A stretch of 60,672 nucleotides of DNA from an uncultured Agathobacter sp. (GCA_934316545.1 CAKRDT010000010.1:1-60672); one strand, 5' to 3'. Shown: positions 37,263-47,955, numbered from the stretch's first letter. A program made the numbers and translations. The notes: generated by a model from the sequence alone, not told the origin.

Positions 37263-38426
37263 TTACTTTACATAAGCCTCCACACTCTTTTTCAGCCGCC
37301 GCATGCCGTCTTCCACATTGGCGCGGTTCGTTGCCACATTCAGGCGCAGAAATCCGTCGCCGTTGCTGCCGTACTCGCGTCCCGAGGCAAGATAGAGGCC
37401 GCTTGTCTTACGGATAAAGGCGTACATTGCATCCGAATCCGTCGTCAGTGACGAGATATCCAGCCACATCAGATAAGTCGCTTCCGAGTTTACGACCTTC
37501 ATCTGCGGGATTTCTTTCTTGATATATTCCGTCACATACTGTTTGTTGCCTTCAATATATTCGCGGAGCTGATCCAGCCACTCTTCTCCATAGGTAAAGG
37601 CAGCCACGGTCGCACACACGGCAAAAGCGTTCGGCTCCGCCACCTCATCCGTGTTGAGTCTCCTCCACATCTTATGGTGTAACACTCGATTTTCAGCATA
37701 GACAGCTGCCGTCTGAAGGCCTGCCAGATTGAAGGTTTTTGTCGGAGCAATACATGTCACACTGATATTGCGACAGGTTTCATTGACCGATGCGAACGGA
37801 ACATACTCTCTGCCCGGTGCCGTCAGGTCACAATGGATTTCATCGGAAAGTACAGTAACATCATATTTTGAACACAGTTCACCAACTCTTGCAAGCGTCT
37901 CTTTATCCCAGATCTTACCGATCGGGTTGTGCGGATTGCACAAGATCATGAGCGTCGTCTGCGGATCCGAAAGCTGCTCCTTAAGTTTTCCCCAATCCAC
38001 ATGGTAGCGCTCCCCATCATAGAGAAGTTTATTCTCTACTATGTTTCTGCCATTATTGTAGATGGAATTAAAAAAGATATTGTAGGTCGGTGTCTGTACG
38101 AGAACATTCTCTGCCGGTGTCGTAAGCTTACGCACTGCACTCGAGATTGCCGGAACGATTCCGGTCACGAAGATCAGTTTCTCCGGATCTAGGTCTAGTC
38201 CGTGACGCTTTTTCCACCAGTCAACATATGACTTGCTCCACTCATCCGGCAAAATCGAATATCCATAGATTCCCTGCGCCACACGGGCGGCCAATGCATC
38301 CTTAACCTGCGGCACTGTCTCAAAATCCATATCAGCTACCCACATCGGCAGTTCATTCTCCGGCACATCCCACTTTAAGGATCCGGTTCCTCTTCTGTTT
38401 ACCGGTTTGTCAAAATCATATTTCAT
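37263..38426 (-). CDS. MalY/PatB-type PLP aminotransferase (cystathionine beta-lyase-like)
   Basis: Fold-type I PLP enzyme (387 aa) of the MalY/PatB group, which includes C-S beta-lyases and aminotransferases. MKYDFDKPVNRRGTGSLKWD at the start is typical, followed by LPMWVADMDFETVP. CNPHNPIGKIW binds cofactor and substrate, SDEIHCDL carries the PLP-N1 Asp, and the Schiff-base Lys is in APTKTFNLAGL. The upstream 77 open codons have no good start and lie over a terminator, so I start at this ATG. Probably makes homocysteine or pyruvate from sulfur amino acids; substrate is inference. Confidence 0.88.
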   Translation of the reverse strand: MKYDFDKPVNRRGTGSLKWDVPENELPMWVADMDFETVPQVKDALAARVAQGIYGYSILPDEWSKSYVDWWKKRHGLDLDPEKLIFVTGIVPAISSAVRKLTTPAENVLVQTPTYNIFFNSIYNNGRNIVENKLLYDGERYHVDWGKLKEQLSDPQTTLMILCNPHNPIGKIWDKETLARVGELCSKYDVTVLSDEIHCDLTAPGREYVPFASVNETCRNISVTCIAPTKTFNLAGLQTAAVYAENRVLHHKMWRRLNTDEVAEPNAFAVCATVAAFTYGEEWLDQLREYIEGNKQYVTEYIKKEIPQMKVVNSEATYLMWLDISSLTTDSDAMYAFIRKTSGLYLASGREYGSNGDGFLRLNVATNRANVEDGMRRLKKSVEAYVK

Positions 38427-38470
38427 AATCTTTATTCTGTCCTCATTTCTAATTTCTATTGATACAAATA

Positions 38471-38495
38471 GAGCCCGGTCATAAAAACCGGGCTC
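38471..38495 (-). terminator. Hairpin terminator after the 228-aa orphan gene
   Basis: GAGCCCGGT/ACCGGGCTC, a perfect 9-bp stem with a 7-base loop, followed on the minus strand by TATTTGTAT. 13 bases past the stop at 38509. Confidence 0.7.
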
Positions 38496-38508
38496 GTATC
38501 TCTTACTC

Positions 38509-39195
38509 TTAAGCTTCTGTTTCAGATGTCGACGTGTTGTTTGTGGATGCACTGTTCTTTGACTTATAGTACTCTTCAAACTTCTTATTTGCAGCATCCA
38601 TAGTTTTCTGGCTGATATCCGGAAGTTTCTGTCCCCAGGCCTTTGTCGCCTGATCAAAACCTTTCTGCATCGCAGTCTGCATCTTCTTCATCTTGTCCAC
38701 ATCATCGCCGGCCAAAGCGCTTGCAAAATCAAACAAACGATCCGCAGTCTGCTGCACTCCGTAGTATCCATCCTCTGCGATATCCTTCTGTGCCTGCAGC
38801 TTTGTCTGCGCATCAACGGTAAAGTCACCCTTTGCAAGAAATTTCCAGATGTCGTTTGCATTTGCATAAGTCGTTGCCTGCTTTGTCATCATCTGCTGAA
38901 CAAGACTGGTCAACTGCTGCTGACGCGACTCCTGATCTGCCTTAAGCTGCTTTACCAAAGCTGCCCGGTCCTCTGCACTCATCTTATTGACGGAGTAAGT
39001 TGCTTTCTTGGAAGAATCCGATGCCTCGTTATTCTTCTCATATACGACACCATCATTCTTCGCGTCCGTTTCCTTTGTAACCGCGCTCTTTTTGGCTGCG
39101 TCCTCTTTTTTTGCAGTATCGGAAGCCTTGGCTGCATTCTGTGCATTGTAAGAATCATACACCTGCGTCTGTGACGTTATATTCGCTACACTCAT
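38509..39195 (-). CDS. Conserved hypothetical protein, 228 aa
   Basis: Not recognised with certainty. No signal peptide or membrane segment. Residues 1-75 are Lys/Ala/Asp-rich and likely disordered (start MSVANITSQTQVYDSYNA). Residues about 80-215 look helical, with MQKGFDQATKAWGQKLPDISQKTM, a pattern that loosely recalls helical domains of some flagellum-associated proteins (DUF5610-like); this is only a resemblance. The tail is Ser/Thr-rich. GGAGGA lies about eight bases before the ATG, and a terminator follows, so it is its own unit. Confidence 0.75.
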   Translation of the reverse strand: MSVANITSQTQVYDSYNAQNAAKASDTAKKEDAAKKSAVTKETDAKNDGVVYEKNNEASDSSKKATYSVNKMSAEDRAALVKQLKADQESRQQQLTSLVQQMMTKQATTYANANDIWKFLAKGDFTVDAQTKLQAQKDIAEDGYYGVQQTADRLFDFASALAGDDVDKMKKMQTAMQKGFDQATKAWGQKLPDISQKTMDAANKKFEEYYKSKNSASTNNTSTSETEA

Positions 39196-39326
39196 GTTTT
39201 CATCCTCCTTGAATTGAACATCGCTGAATCTAATTCCGTTTAAATTCCTGTCACTGCCTGCTGCTAATAGTTATATCGGCATTCTTCAACAAATATTTAG
39301 TCCTTCATCCTATCCGGTTCAAATTT

Positions 39327-40541
39327 TTACAAAGCCTTGATTCTCTCTAATGCCTTAACGGTATTCTCATGGTTACCAAAAGCAGTCAATCGGAAGTATC
39401 CCTCTCCGCTTGGTCCGAATCCTGATCCCGGTGTACCTACTACATTGGCCTTCTCCAATAAGTAATCAAAGAATTCCCATGAGGTCATGTTATCCGGAGT
39501 CTTTAACCAGATATAAGGAGCGTTTACGCCACCGAATACGGTATAACCGGCTTCCTTAAGCCCTTCCTTGATGGTCTTGGCGTTCTTCATATAATAAGCG
39601 ACCTGCTCCTTAAGCTGCGCCTTGCCTTCTGCAGAGTATACAGCCTCTCCGGCCCTCTGTACAATATACGGAGCACCATTGAACTTGGTTCCGTGTCTTC
39701 TTGCCCACATTGCATTCAGTGATACCTCACCACACTTTAAATCCTTCGGAACTACGGTAAATCCAAGACGCACTCCGGTAAATCCGGCATTCTTAGAGAA
39801 GCTTCGAAGTTCGATTGCACAAGTTCTTGCACCTTTGCACTCATAGATGGAATGTGCCACATTATCCTCGCTGATGTAAGCTTCATAAGCAGCATCATAA
39901 ATAATCACTGCACCGACTCTATTTGCGTAATCAACCCACTCCTGCAGCTGATCCTTGGTAAGTGTTGTTCCCGTTGGGTTATTCGGCAGGCACAGATAGA
40001 TCATATCCGGAGTCTCCTTCGGAAATTCCGGGACAAAATTGTTCGCTGCGGTACAAGGCATATAGATGACATTACTCCATGTCTCGGTTGCCTTATCATA
40101 TGTACCGGTTCTTCCTGCCATAACATTGGAGTCTACATATACAGGATAAACCGGATCACATACTGCGATACGATTGTCCGCACCGAAGATTTCCTGAATA
40201 TTTCCCGAATCACTCTTGGCACCGTCTGAAATGAATACCTCATCGATTTCCACCTGACAGCCTCTTGCCTTATAATCGTTTTCTACGATTGCTTTACGCA
40301 AAAACTCATATCCCAGATCCGGAGCATATCCATGAAACGTCTCTGCATGTCCCATCTCATCCACAGCCTTATGCATAGCCTCAATGATCGCCGGCGCAAG
40401 TGGCTGGGTCACATCACCGATTCCAAGACGGATAATATCCTTATCCGGATTCGCTGACTGATATGCATTTACCTTTTTACCAATTGTACTAAACAAATAG
40501 CTGCCCGGCAGCTTCTGATAATTATCGTTAATCTGAAACAT
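39327..40541 (-). CDS. dapL: LL-diaminopimelate aminotransferase
   Basis: Converts tetrahydrodipicolinate directly to LL-DAP for lysine and peptidoglycan (404 aa), bypassing DapD/DapC/DapE. Family markers: the opening [55 protein letters not shown], and the PLP Lys in [25 protein letters not shown] precedes the ATG. Single gene with about 150 bases of leader. The DapL route is common in Clostridia. Confidence 0.96.
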   Translation of the reverse strand: MFQINDNYQKLPGSYLFSTIGKKVNAYQSANPDKDIIRLGIGDVTQPLAPAIIEAMHKAVDEMGHAETFHGYAPDLGYEFLRKAIVENDYKARGCQVEIDEVFISDGAKSDSGNIQEIFGADNRIAVCDPVYPVYVDSNVMAGRTGTYDKATETWSNVIYMPCTAANNFVPEFPKETPDMIYLCLPNNPTGTTLTKDQLQEWVDYANRVGAVIIYDAAYEAYISEDNVAHSIYECKGARTCAIELRSFSKNAGFTGVRLGFTVVPKDLKCGEVSLNAMWARRHGTKFNGAPYIVQRAGEAVYSAEGKAQLKEQVAYYMKNAKTIKEGLKEAGYTVFGGVNAPYIWLKTPDNMTSWEFFDYLLEKANVVGTPGSGFGPSGEGYFRLTAFGNHENTVKALERIKAL

Positions 40542-40605
40542 CTTGTTCCTCTCTTTCTTGATTTGCTTCTATTACTATTATGTAGTTCTTATCTCAATCG
40601 GAATG

Positions 40606-40642
40606 TGTAACTGTTAGAATACACTAATCCCAAGCAGTTACA
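40606..40642. promoter_or_regulatory. Inverted repeat upstream of dapL
   Basis: TGTAACTG (40606-40613) and CAGTTACA (40635-40642) are perfect 8-bp arms whose centres are 29 bp apart, about three helical turns, 65-100 bases before the dapL start. A possible two-half-site operator; no clear promoter core could be assigned. Confidence 0.35.
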
Positions 40643-40696
40643 GTTTAGCATTTTATCGCACTACTGTAAAGTCCGGGTTCTTTTGAAAGCTTCCGG

Positions 40697-41248
40697 CTAA
40701 CCTTCCTGCATCAGACTCAGGATCATCTGTGAGATTTCAACCAGACCGGTTCCGTTTTCCATGCTCCGCTTTTGTATATACCGGTGTGCTTCCTCTTCCG
40801 AAAAATGATTTCGTTCCATAAGAAGCGCCTTTGCCTTCTCGATCATCTGGCGTTCCTCCTCAGAACGCTGTCTGGGTACACGCCTCATCCGCTTGTGCCT
40901 GCGATGGATCTCGCCTTCCATCATCTCGATGGTCTGTAAGAGCTCATGCACCTTCATCGGCAGCACAAGGCAGACCAGATTTTTGACCTCGCGCTCCTGC
41001 ACAGACGTCGGTGAAGCGATCAAAAGCATCTGAAACTCAGGCGGCAGATAATCATGAATCTCCATATACATCATATCGACAAACCTGCTGCCGCAGATCA
41101 ATATTCCGTTTTCCAGATTATTCACACTTTCCAGTGCCTGCGCTCCGGTCGTACACACAGCCTGAACACTGTATCCGCTTTGTGATAAAATTTTTTTTAC
41201 ATTTTGGGCTGTTTCCTTCTTTGGAAACGCAATTACTATGTTATTCAC
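40697..41248 (-). CDS. ANTAR-domain antiterminator with degenerate receiver
   Basis: Predicted RNA-binding antiterminator (183 aa) of the AmiR/NasR/EutV class. The N-terminal half has a receiver-like pattern (IVIAFPKKETAQNVKKILSQ) but the phospho-Asp position reads GILICGSRF with no Asp, so phosphorylation is unlikely. The C-terminal ANTAR helices run from about residue 128 (ERQMIEKAKALLMERN) to LVEISQMILS. It starts 29 bases after glnA, as the third gene of hisA-glnA-ANTAR, which points to nitrogen control. Possible target: the terminator in the operon leader. Confidence 0.88.
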   Translation of the reverse strand: MNNIVIAFPKKETAQNVKKILSQSGYSVQAVCTTGAQALESVNNLENGILICGSRFVDMMYMEIHDYLPPEFQMLLIASPTSVQEREVKNLVCLVLPMKVHELLQTIEMMEGEIHRRHKRMRRVPRQRSEEERQMIEKAKALLMERNHFSEEEAHRYIQKRSMENGTGLVEISQMILSLMQEG

Positions 41249-41277
41249 TGTATTGTCACCTAATCTATGAAACCATT

Positions 41278-42609
41278 TTATATCTTATAAAGATATTCTT
41301 CGATCTCCCAACCGGTAACCTGTGTACGATATTGCATCCATTCGGCTTCTTTTGCCTCAATATATTTACCGGTAATGTGCTGTCCCAATACATTTTGAAT
41401 AAACACATCCTTCTTCAGTTCGCATATCGCAGCATGCAAATCCGCAGGCAGCGACTCAATGCCTCTGTTCTCCCTCTCATCCGCATCAAATTCATAAATA
41501 TTCTCCGGCACTTCTTCCGGCGGCTCAATCTTGTTACGGATTCCATCAAGTCCGGCTGCAAGACACACCGCAAGCGCAAGATACGGATTGGCTGCCGGAT
41601 CCGGATTCCGCAGTTCCACTCTCGTCTCCGGTCCTCTGCTCGCCGGGATGCGGATAAGCGGGCTGCGGTTTGTCGCAGACCATGCGATATAACAAGGAGC
41701 CTCATACCCCGGAACCAGTCTCTTGTATGAATTGACAAGAGGATTCACAATCACGGTAATGGCTTTCATATGCTTCATGATTCCGCCGATAAAATAATAA
41801 GCCTCTTTGCTCAGCCCCAGTTTTCCGCCTGCATCATCCAAAATATTCTTTCCATCCTTAGCCAGAGACATATTAATATGCATTCCCGAACCATTGATTC
41901 CGGTTTTCGGTTTTGGCATAAAGCTTGCAAACAGACCATGTCTCTTTGCGATCGTCTTGACCGCAAGTTTAAACGTCATAATGTTGTCTGCCGCATGCAA
42001 AGCCTCATCATATTTAAAATCAATCTCATGCTGTGCCGGTGCCACTTCATGATGAGAAGCCTCAATTTCAAATCCCATATCTTCCAGTGTCAGTACCATA
42101 TCGCGTCTTGCGTTCTCGCCAAGGTCCACCGGACCAAGGTCAAAATAGCCGGCCTTCTCATGGGTAATGGTTGTCGGCTGCCCATTCTCATCCTGATGGA
42201 ACAAGAAAAATTCACATTCCGGTCCGACATTGAACGTATATCCCATCTTTTTTGCTTCTTCCAGCTGCTGCTTTAAAATGTAACGCGGATCTCCCTCAAA
42301 CGGAGTACCGTCCGCACAGTATACATCACAGATGATACGCGCCACCTTGCCCTGCTGAGGTCTCCACGGAAAAATGGTAAAGGTGTCAAGATCCGGATAC
42401 AGATACATATCCGATTCCTCGATCCGCACAAAGCCTTCGATGGAAGAACCATCAAACATACACTTGTTATTCAGTGCTTTTTCAAGCTGGCTTGCAGTAA
42501 TTGCAACATTCTTCAACGTTCCAAATATGTCCGTAAACTGTAGGCGGATAAATTCCACATCCTCCTCTTCTACCATACGGAAAATATCCTCTTTCGTATA
42601 CTTACTCAT
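41278..42609 (-). CDS. glnA: Glutamine synthetase type I
   Basis: Makes glutamine from glutamate, ammonia and ATP (443 aa, the short GSI-alpha length without the adenylylation insertion). Motifs: [56 protein letters not shown] and NRSPLIRIP. The ATG overlaps the hisA stop by four bases (ATGA) and AAGGAG lies inside hisA, so translation is coupled. Followed by the ANTAR regulator. Confidence 0.97.
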   Translation of the reverse strand: MSKYTKEDIFRMVEEEDVEFIRLQFTDIFGTLKNVAITASQLEKALNNKCMFDGSSIEGFVRIEESDMYLYPDLDTFTIFPWRPQQGKVARIICDVYCADGTPFEGDPRYILKQQLEEAKKMGYTFNVGPECEFFLFHQDENGQPTTITHEKAGYFDLGPVDLGENARRDMVLTLEDMGFEIEASHHEVAPAQHEIDFKYDEALHAADNIMTFKLAVKTIAKRHGLFASFMPKPKTGINGSGMHINMSLAKDGKNILDDAGGKLGLSKEAYYFIGGIMKHMKAITVIVNPLVNSYKRLVPGYEAPCYIAWSATNRSPLIRIPASRGPETRVELRNPDPAANPYLALAVCLAAGLDGIRNKIEPPEEVPENIYEFDADERENRGIESLPADLHAAICELKKDVFIQNVLGQHITGKYIEAKEAEWMQYRTQVTGWEIEEYLYKI

Positions 42610-43406
42610 AGTTCTCTCTCCTTTATATATTGAATTACCCGCTCATAGGACATCGGTCCTCCGAACAGATCAAGCGCACTTCCAATCGTAACATTTAAAC
42701 GGTTATTCCCAAGCCTTGATAATTTTTCAAGATCTTCATAACTGTGAACACCTCCCGCATAGGTAACCGGAATCCGGCCCCAGTCACCGAGCAGGGATAC
42801 CAGCGGTTCCTCAATGCCATTCGATTTTCCTTCCACATCCACAGCATGGACAAGGAACTCCTGGCAATACTCTGACAGATGATCCAGCAATTCTTTGCTG
42901 ATTTTCTCATTCGTAAATTTCTGCCAGCGATCCGTCACAATATAATAACCGCTCTGTCCGTCCGGCAACCTGCGATAGCGGCATGACAGATCCAAAACCA
43001 GATGCTTTCTTCCGACCGCCTGATAGATTTTATCAAGATTTTCATAGTTGACGCTTCCATTTTTAAATACATACGATGTAACGATCACGGCCGAAGCTCC
43101 GGCTTCAATAAATTCCGCCGCATTGTCCGCAGTCATTCCGCCACCAATCTGAAGGCCTCCCGGATACGTTCTGAGAGCAGCCATCGCCTGTTGCCTGGTT
43201 GCCTCATAATATTCGCTCCCCTGCGGATTGAGCAGAATGATATGGCCACCCATAATGTTCTGCTGCCGATACAGTCCCGCGTAGAATGCCGCGTCCTGTT
43301 CCGACACAAAATTCTCCGTTGCAAGACTTCCCTGATCCTTCAGCGAACTTCCGACAATCTGTTTGACCTTACCGTTATGAATATCAATACACGGTCTGAA
43401 TTGCAT
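42606..43406 (-). CDS. hisA: HisA isomerase, eukaryotic type
   Basis: Phosphoribosylformimino-AICAR ribotide isomerase of histidine synthesis (266 aa). The sequence follows the fungal/plant HIS6-type form rather than usual bacterial His[74 protein letters not shown] and [14 protein letters not shown]. It leads a glnA-ANTAR operon instead of a his operon. TAAGGAG lies before the ATG. Transfer from a eukaryote-type lineage is possible; some bacteria carry this form. Confidence 0.88.
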   Translation of the reverse strand: MQFRPCIDIHNGKVKQIVGSSLKDQGSLATENFVSEQDAAFYAGLYRQQNIMGGHIILLNPQGSEYYEATRQQAMAALRTYPGGLQIGGGMTADNAAEFIEAGASAVIVTSYVFKNGSVNYENLDKIYQAVGRKHLVLDLSCRYRRLPDGQSGYYIVTDRWQKFTNEKISKELLDHLSEYCQEFLVHAVDVEGKSNGIEEPLVSLLGDWGRIPVTYAGGVHSYEDLEKLSRLGNNRLNVTIGSALDLFGGPMSYERVIQYIKEREL

Positions 43407-43426
43407 CTTTTCTCCTTACCACATCT

Positions 43427-43467
43427 AAAAAATGGGCATAGAAAGTCCTTGTGTGGCTTCCTTGCCC
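43427..43467 (-). promoter_or_regulatory. Leader terminator with possible ANTAR hexaloop in hisA-glnA mRNA
   Basis: Minus strand GGGCA-A-GGAAG pairs with CTTTC-TA-TGCCC, followed by ATTTTTT: an intrinsic terminator only about 20 bases before the hisA ATG. Its 5' arm can alternatively form GGC-AAGGAA-GCC (43466-43455), a six-base loop with A at position 1 and G at position 4, the ANTAR recognition rule. Upstream, ATAGCA framed by a weak A/T stem could be the first hexaloop. The stems are short, so this is a hypothesis. Confidence 0.55.
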
Positions 43468-43508
43468 TTCCTTATTATATGCTATTAAAAATCGTTAGAA
43501 CCAAACAA

Positions 43509-43537
43509 ATTATAGCACAAGCCTCCTTATTTGTGAA
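43509..43537 (-). promoter_or_regulatory. Promoter of the hisA-glnA operon
   Basis: Minus strand TTCACA (43537-43532), 17-bp spacer, extended -10 TGCTATAAT (TATAAT 43514-43509). Start near 43502 gives a leader of about 95 bases. Confidence 0.7.
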
Positions 43538-43596
43538 TCATTTTATTTATTAGAAAAATAACGTTGTTTTATAAGTAATAATGCACCTTACATCCC

Positions 43597-43634
43597 TTGA
43601 CACTCCCGCATTATTTTGCTATTGTATATACAAT
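43597..43634 (+). promoter_or_regulatory. Promoter of guaB with overlapping palindrome
   Basis: TTGACA (43597-43602), 17-bp spacer, TATTGT (43620-43625). The perfect 14-bp palindrome ATTGTATATACAAT (43621-43634) covers the -10, which would suit a repressor. Leader about 55 bases; GTGAGG precedes the guaB ATG. Confidence 0.7.
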
Positions 43635-43683
43635 TATTTTTAAAAGTTTGAGTTTACAAAAAAGAAGAAAGTGAGGAAATTAG

Positions 43684-45144
<1,461 letters not shown>

Positions 45145-45180
45145 TTGATGCATTAAATTTTTAAATATGAGGTGAATTTT

Positions 45181-46458
45181 TTGACCCCTGGTGACATAGT
45201 ACAACTTATTATTTTAATACTTTTACTGCTGCTCTCTGCGTTTTTTTCATCGTCAGAGACAGCTCTTACCACCGTCAATAAAATACGCATGCGTACCCTG
45301 TCTGAAGCCGGAGATAAACGGGCAGACAGGGTTCTGCACGTTACTGACGATTCCGGCAAGATGCTTTCTGCCATCCTGATCGGTAATAATATCGTGAATC
45401 TGTCAGCATCTTCCCTGGCGACTTCTCTTGCGATCAAATCCTTCGGAAGCGTCGGAGCCGGAATTGCTACCGGAATCCTTACTTTTCTGATTTTGATTTT
45501 CGGTGAAGTGACCCCTAAAACGTTGGCAACCATTAAGGCGGATTCCATTGCTCTGGCCATTGCCGGAATCATCGCATTCCTGATGAAGATACTCACACCA
45601 GTCATCTTCATTATCAACAAACTTTCGATCGGACTTCTGTTTCTCCTTCGCATTAATCCAAAAGATGCAACCCAGCAGATGACAGAAGAAGAACTCCGTA
45701 CCATTGTTGATGTCGGTCAGGAAACCGGAGTGATCGAGAACGAAGAACGCGACATGATCCATAACCTCTTCGACTTTGGTGATGCCGAAGCCAAAGAAAT
45801 TATGGTGCCGCGTATTGATATGACCTTCGTTCAAATAGATGCAACCTATCAGGAAGTGCTTGATGTATTCCGCGAAGATATGTTCACACGGCTTCCGGTA
45901 TATGAAGATACCACAGACAATGTCATCGGAATCATCAACATGAAGGATTTTCTTCTCGAAAAAGATGATGCTGACTTTTCCGTTCGTTCCATGCTCCGTG
46001 AACCGTATTTTACATATGAGCACAAGAATACCGCGGATCTTTTTCTGGAGATGCGTAAATCATCTATTTCTCTTGCTATCGTCCTCGACGAATATGGTGT
46101 TACCGCCGGACTGATCACGCTTGAAGATCTTCTTGAGGAAATTGTCGGCGAGATTCGCGACGAATACGACGAGGATGAAGTCGATGACATCACACCGATT
46201 AACGACCGTGAATTCTACGTTTTAGGCTCTGCCAATCTTGATGATGTCAGTGACGCATTAGGTTATACTTTCGAATCCGATGACTACGATACCATTGGCG
46301 GCTATTGTCTCGGTCAGCTTGGTCATCTGCCGGAAAAGAATGAAATTATTATTACGGATGACAATGTGCTTCTCAAAATTGACCGCATGGATAAGAACCG
46401 CATCGAGCGTGTCTATATCAAGCTTCCTGAACCTGACGGCGCAGGCAGACCGGATTAA
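45181..46458 (+). CDS. CNNM/HlyC-CorC family membrane protein
   Basis: Putative divalent-cation (Mg2+) transporter or efflux protein (425 aa). N-terminal DUF21/CNNM membrane domain (about residues 1-190, SAFFSSSETALTTVNK), CBS pair (about 205-335, MVPRIDMTFVQ and VLDEYGVTAGLIT), then a C-terminal CorC/HlyC domain. I take TTG as start because GAGGTG lies six bases before it; a GTG three codons earlier overlaps that site. Its TAA abuts the TGA of the convergent gene with no base between. Confidence 0.9.
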   Translation: MTPGDIVQLIILILLLLLSAFFSSSETALTTVNKIRMRTLSEAGDKRADRVLHVTDDSGKMLSAILIGNNIVNLSASSLATSLAIKSFGSVGAGIATGILTFLILIFGEVTPKTLATIKADSIALAIAGIIAFLMKILTPVIFIINKLSIGLLFLLRINPKDATQQMTEEELRTIVDVGQETGVIENEERDMIHNLFDFGDAEAKEIMVPRIDMTFVQIDATYQEVLDVFREDMFTRLPVYEDTTDNVIGIINMKDFLLEKDDADFSVRSMLREPYFTYEHKNTADLFLEMRKSSISLAIVLDEYGVTAGLITLEDLLEEIVGEIRDEYDEDEVDDITPINDREFYVLGSANLDDVSDALGYTFESDDYDTIGGYCLGQLGHLPEKNEIIITDDNVLLKIDRMDKNRIERVYIKLPEPDGAGRPD

Positions 46459-47955
46459 TCAGTGTCGTAACGCATAGCGCAGCATCTGGCGGCGTATCGG
46501 ATCCGTTACCCACACAGAACCTGATGCCAATCCTCCCTGTTCCTGCGGAATCAGATGATTGTTATCATCCTCAAAATATTTACTGCTGATAAACCGGCAA
46601 CGAACAACCTTGTTTGTTGCCGGTTCTTCTGTTTTTATCTCCGGTGTCGGATTCGGTGTTGGTGTTGGCGTCGGTGGTGTCGGTGTCGGCGGTATCGGTG
46701 GTGTCGGTGTCGGTGGTGTCGGTGTCGGTGGTGTCGGCGTCGGCGGTGTCGGCGTCGGCGGTGTCGGTGGGTTATCCGGATCAGAATCTTCCCACACTGC
46801 ATACAAATGCACCTCCGGTGCATACTGATCAATCCACTTCCCTGATATTCTCTGCCCGAATGCATACTTCTTCTGCTTCGCAGAAGAAGAGTGTGCCCAC
46901 CCTAAAGCCTGGCTGCCATCTTTTCTCCAATACAAAAATTCAAGTTCCGCACCGTTTTTATGATATTGTACAACTTGATAGTCCACTACGTTATCCTGTG
47001 CGGACTGATTTCTATGATAGTAGATGCGCAAAAGCTTTAGTTGTCCGATTGCAACACAGTTTCCGGATTGATTCACATAGAATCCATCTTGCCGACAGCC
47101 TCCACGCAACATTCCACTCCAGTTGGAAAATTCATATCCGACAGCCGGTATTGCCCCGACTTCAACATAAGTTCCATAACAGTAAGATCCGCTTCCGTTG
47201 ACCGATTTAATTCCTTCCCCGGCAATCACATTCACATTCAAAAACAGATTTTCCACATACTTAGCGAAATAACTGTGCAGTAATTGTTTGGTTGCTGCGC
47301 TCCAGTTTGCCGCACTTGCGATCCCCTGATAAGTCGTATACACGCTTCCTGAGAAGGTCCCCTGATCATTCATGCACCCCTTGACGCTTCCGTTTTTCAC
47401 AATTGTCATGCAAGCATCGAGACGAACACTTGCTTTCCCCGTCTGAAATGCTTTCGACGCCTTTGCATTCATGCGGTTTTTGAGCTGATACAACGATAGG
47501 CAATACAAGTTATACTCATAACTACCCTTTCGGACGGTATTGGCCTGGTACATATAATTCCCGTTCAATTTGAAGTACAAGGTCTGTAATGTCGTCCCAT
47601 TTGTGTTTTTCACAGTGAATTTCCATCCCAGCGTCTGAAATTTCGTGCTGGTTGTTGCAATCTTTGCCTTTGTTGCATAATAAATCAATCCGTCCGTATG
47701 CGATATCGGACGAAATACAACCGAATCCCCATACGTGTTGTAGTACGTCTGCGCATTATCCCACGCACCTGCCTGTGCCGGTTGTATCGAAATTCCAATC
47801 ATCCCGATAAGCATCAAGGCTGCCACCATGATCTTGATTCTCTTGCCAGCCTGCTGATGGTTCCTTTTTGCTTCCATTCTCCTATGTGCTGCTTTCCTCA
47901 TTTCGAATCGTATCGTTTCCGCCTGACTTCTTCTTGTCGTTCTTTTTCTTCTCAC
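46459..47955 (-). CDS. Secreted protein with InlB-like repeat and Pro/Thr linker (end of Tad-like operon)
   Basis: 498 aa. A long basic N-region (RRKRTTRRSQAET...) precedes one hydrophobic segment (IMVAALMLIGMIGISI) and AQAGAW, a signal peptide of unusual length or a type II anchor. Residues about 65-380 are unfamiliar, with a divergent InlB-type repeat (VIAGEGIKSVNGSGSYCYG, GYEFSNWSG). Residues about 395-440 are PTP/TPP repeats, then a Cys-containing tail. GTG start overlaps the upstream stop (GTGA). Probably a pilus-associated surface or tip protein; inference from position. Confidence 0.75.
   Translation of the reverse strand: MRRKRTTRRSQAETIRFEMRKAAHRRMEAKRNHQQAGKRIKIMVAALMLIGMIGISIQPAQAGAWDNAQTYYNTYGDSVVFRPISHTDGLIYYATKAKIATTSTKFQTLGWKFTVKNTNGTTLQTLYFKLNGNYMYQANTVRKGSYEYNLYCLSLYQLKNRMNAKASKAFQTGKASVRLDACMTIVKNGSVKGCMNDQGTFSGSVYTTYQGIASAANWSAATKQLLHSYFAKYVENLFLNVNVIAGEGIKSVNGSGSYCYGTYVEVGAIPAVGYEFSNWSGMLRGGCRQDGFYVNQSGNCVAIGQLKLLRIYYHRNQSAQDNVVDYQVVQYHKNGAELEFLYWRKDGSQALGWAHSSSAKQKKYAFGQRISGKWIDQYAPEVHLYAVWEDSDPDNPPTPPTPTPPTPTPPTPTPPTPTPPIPPTPTPPTPTPTPNPTPEIKTEEPATNKVVRCRFISSKYFEDDNNHLIPQEQGGLASGSVWVTDPIRRQMLRYALRH

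Noticed and set aside
40660..40690. Terminator after the ANTAR gene
   Set aside because: Only a 4-bp CCGG stem with a weak T tract; not convincing.
46614..47201. 195-aa plus-strand frame
   Set aside because: Antisense reading of the PTP codon repeats and the secreted-protein gene.
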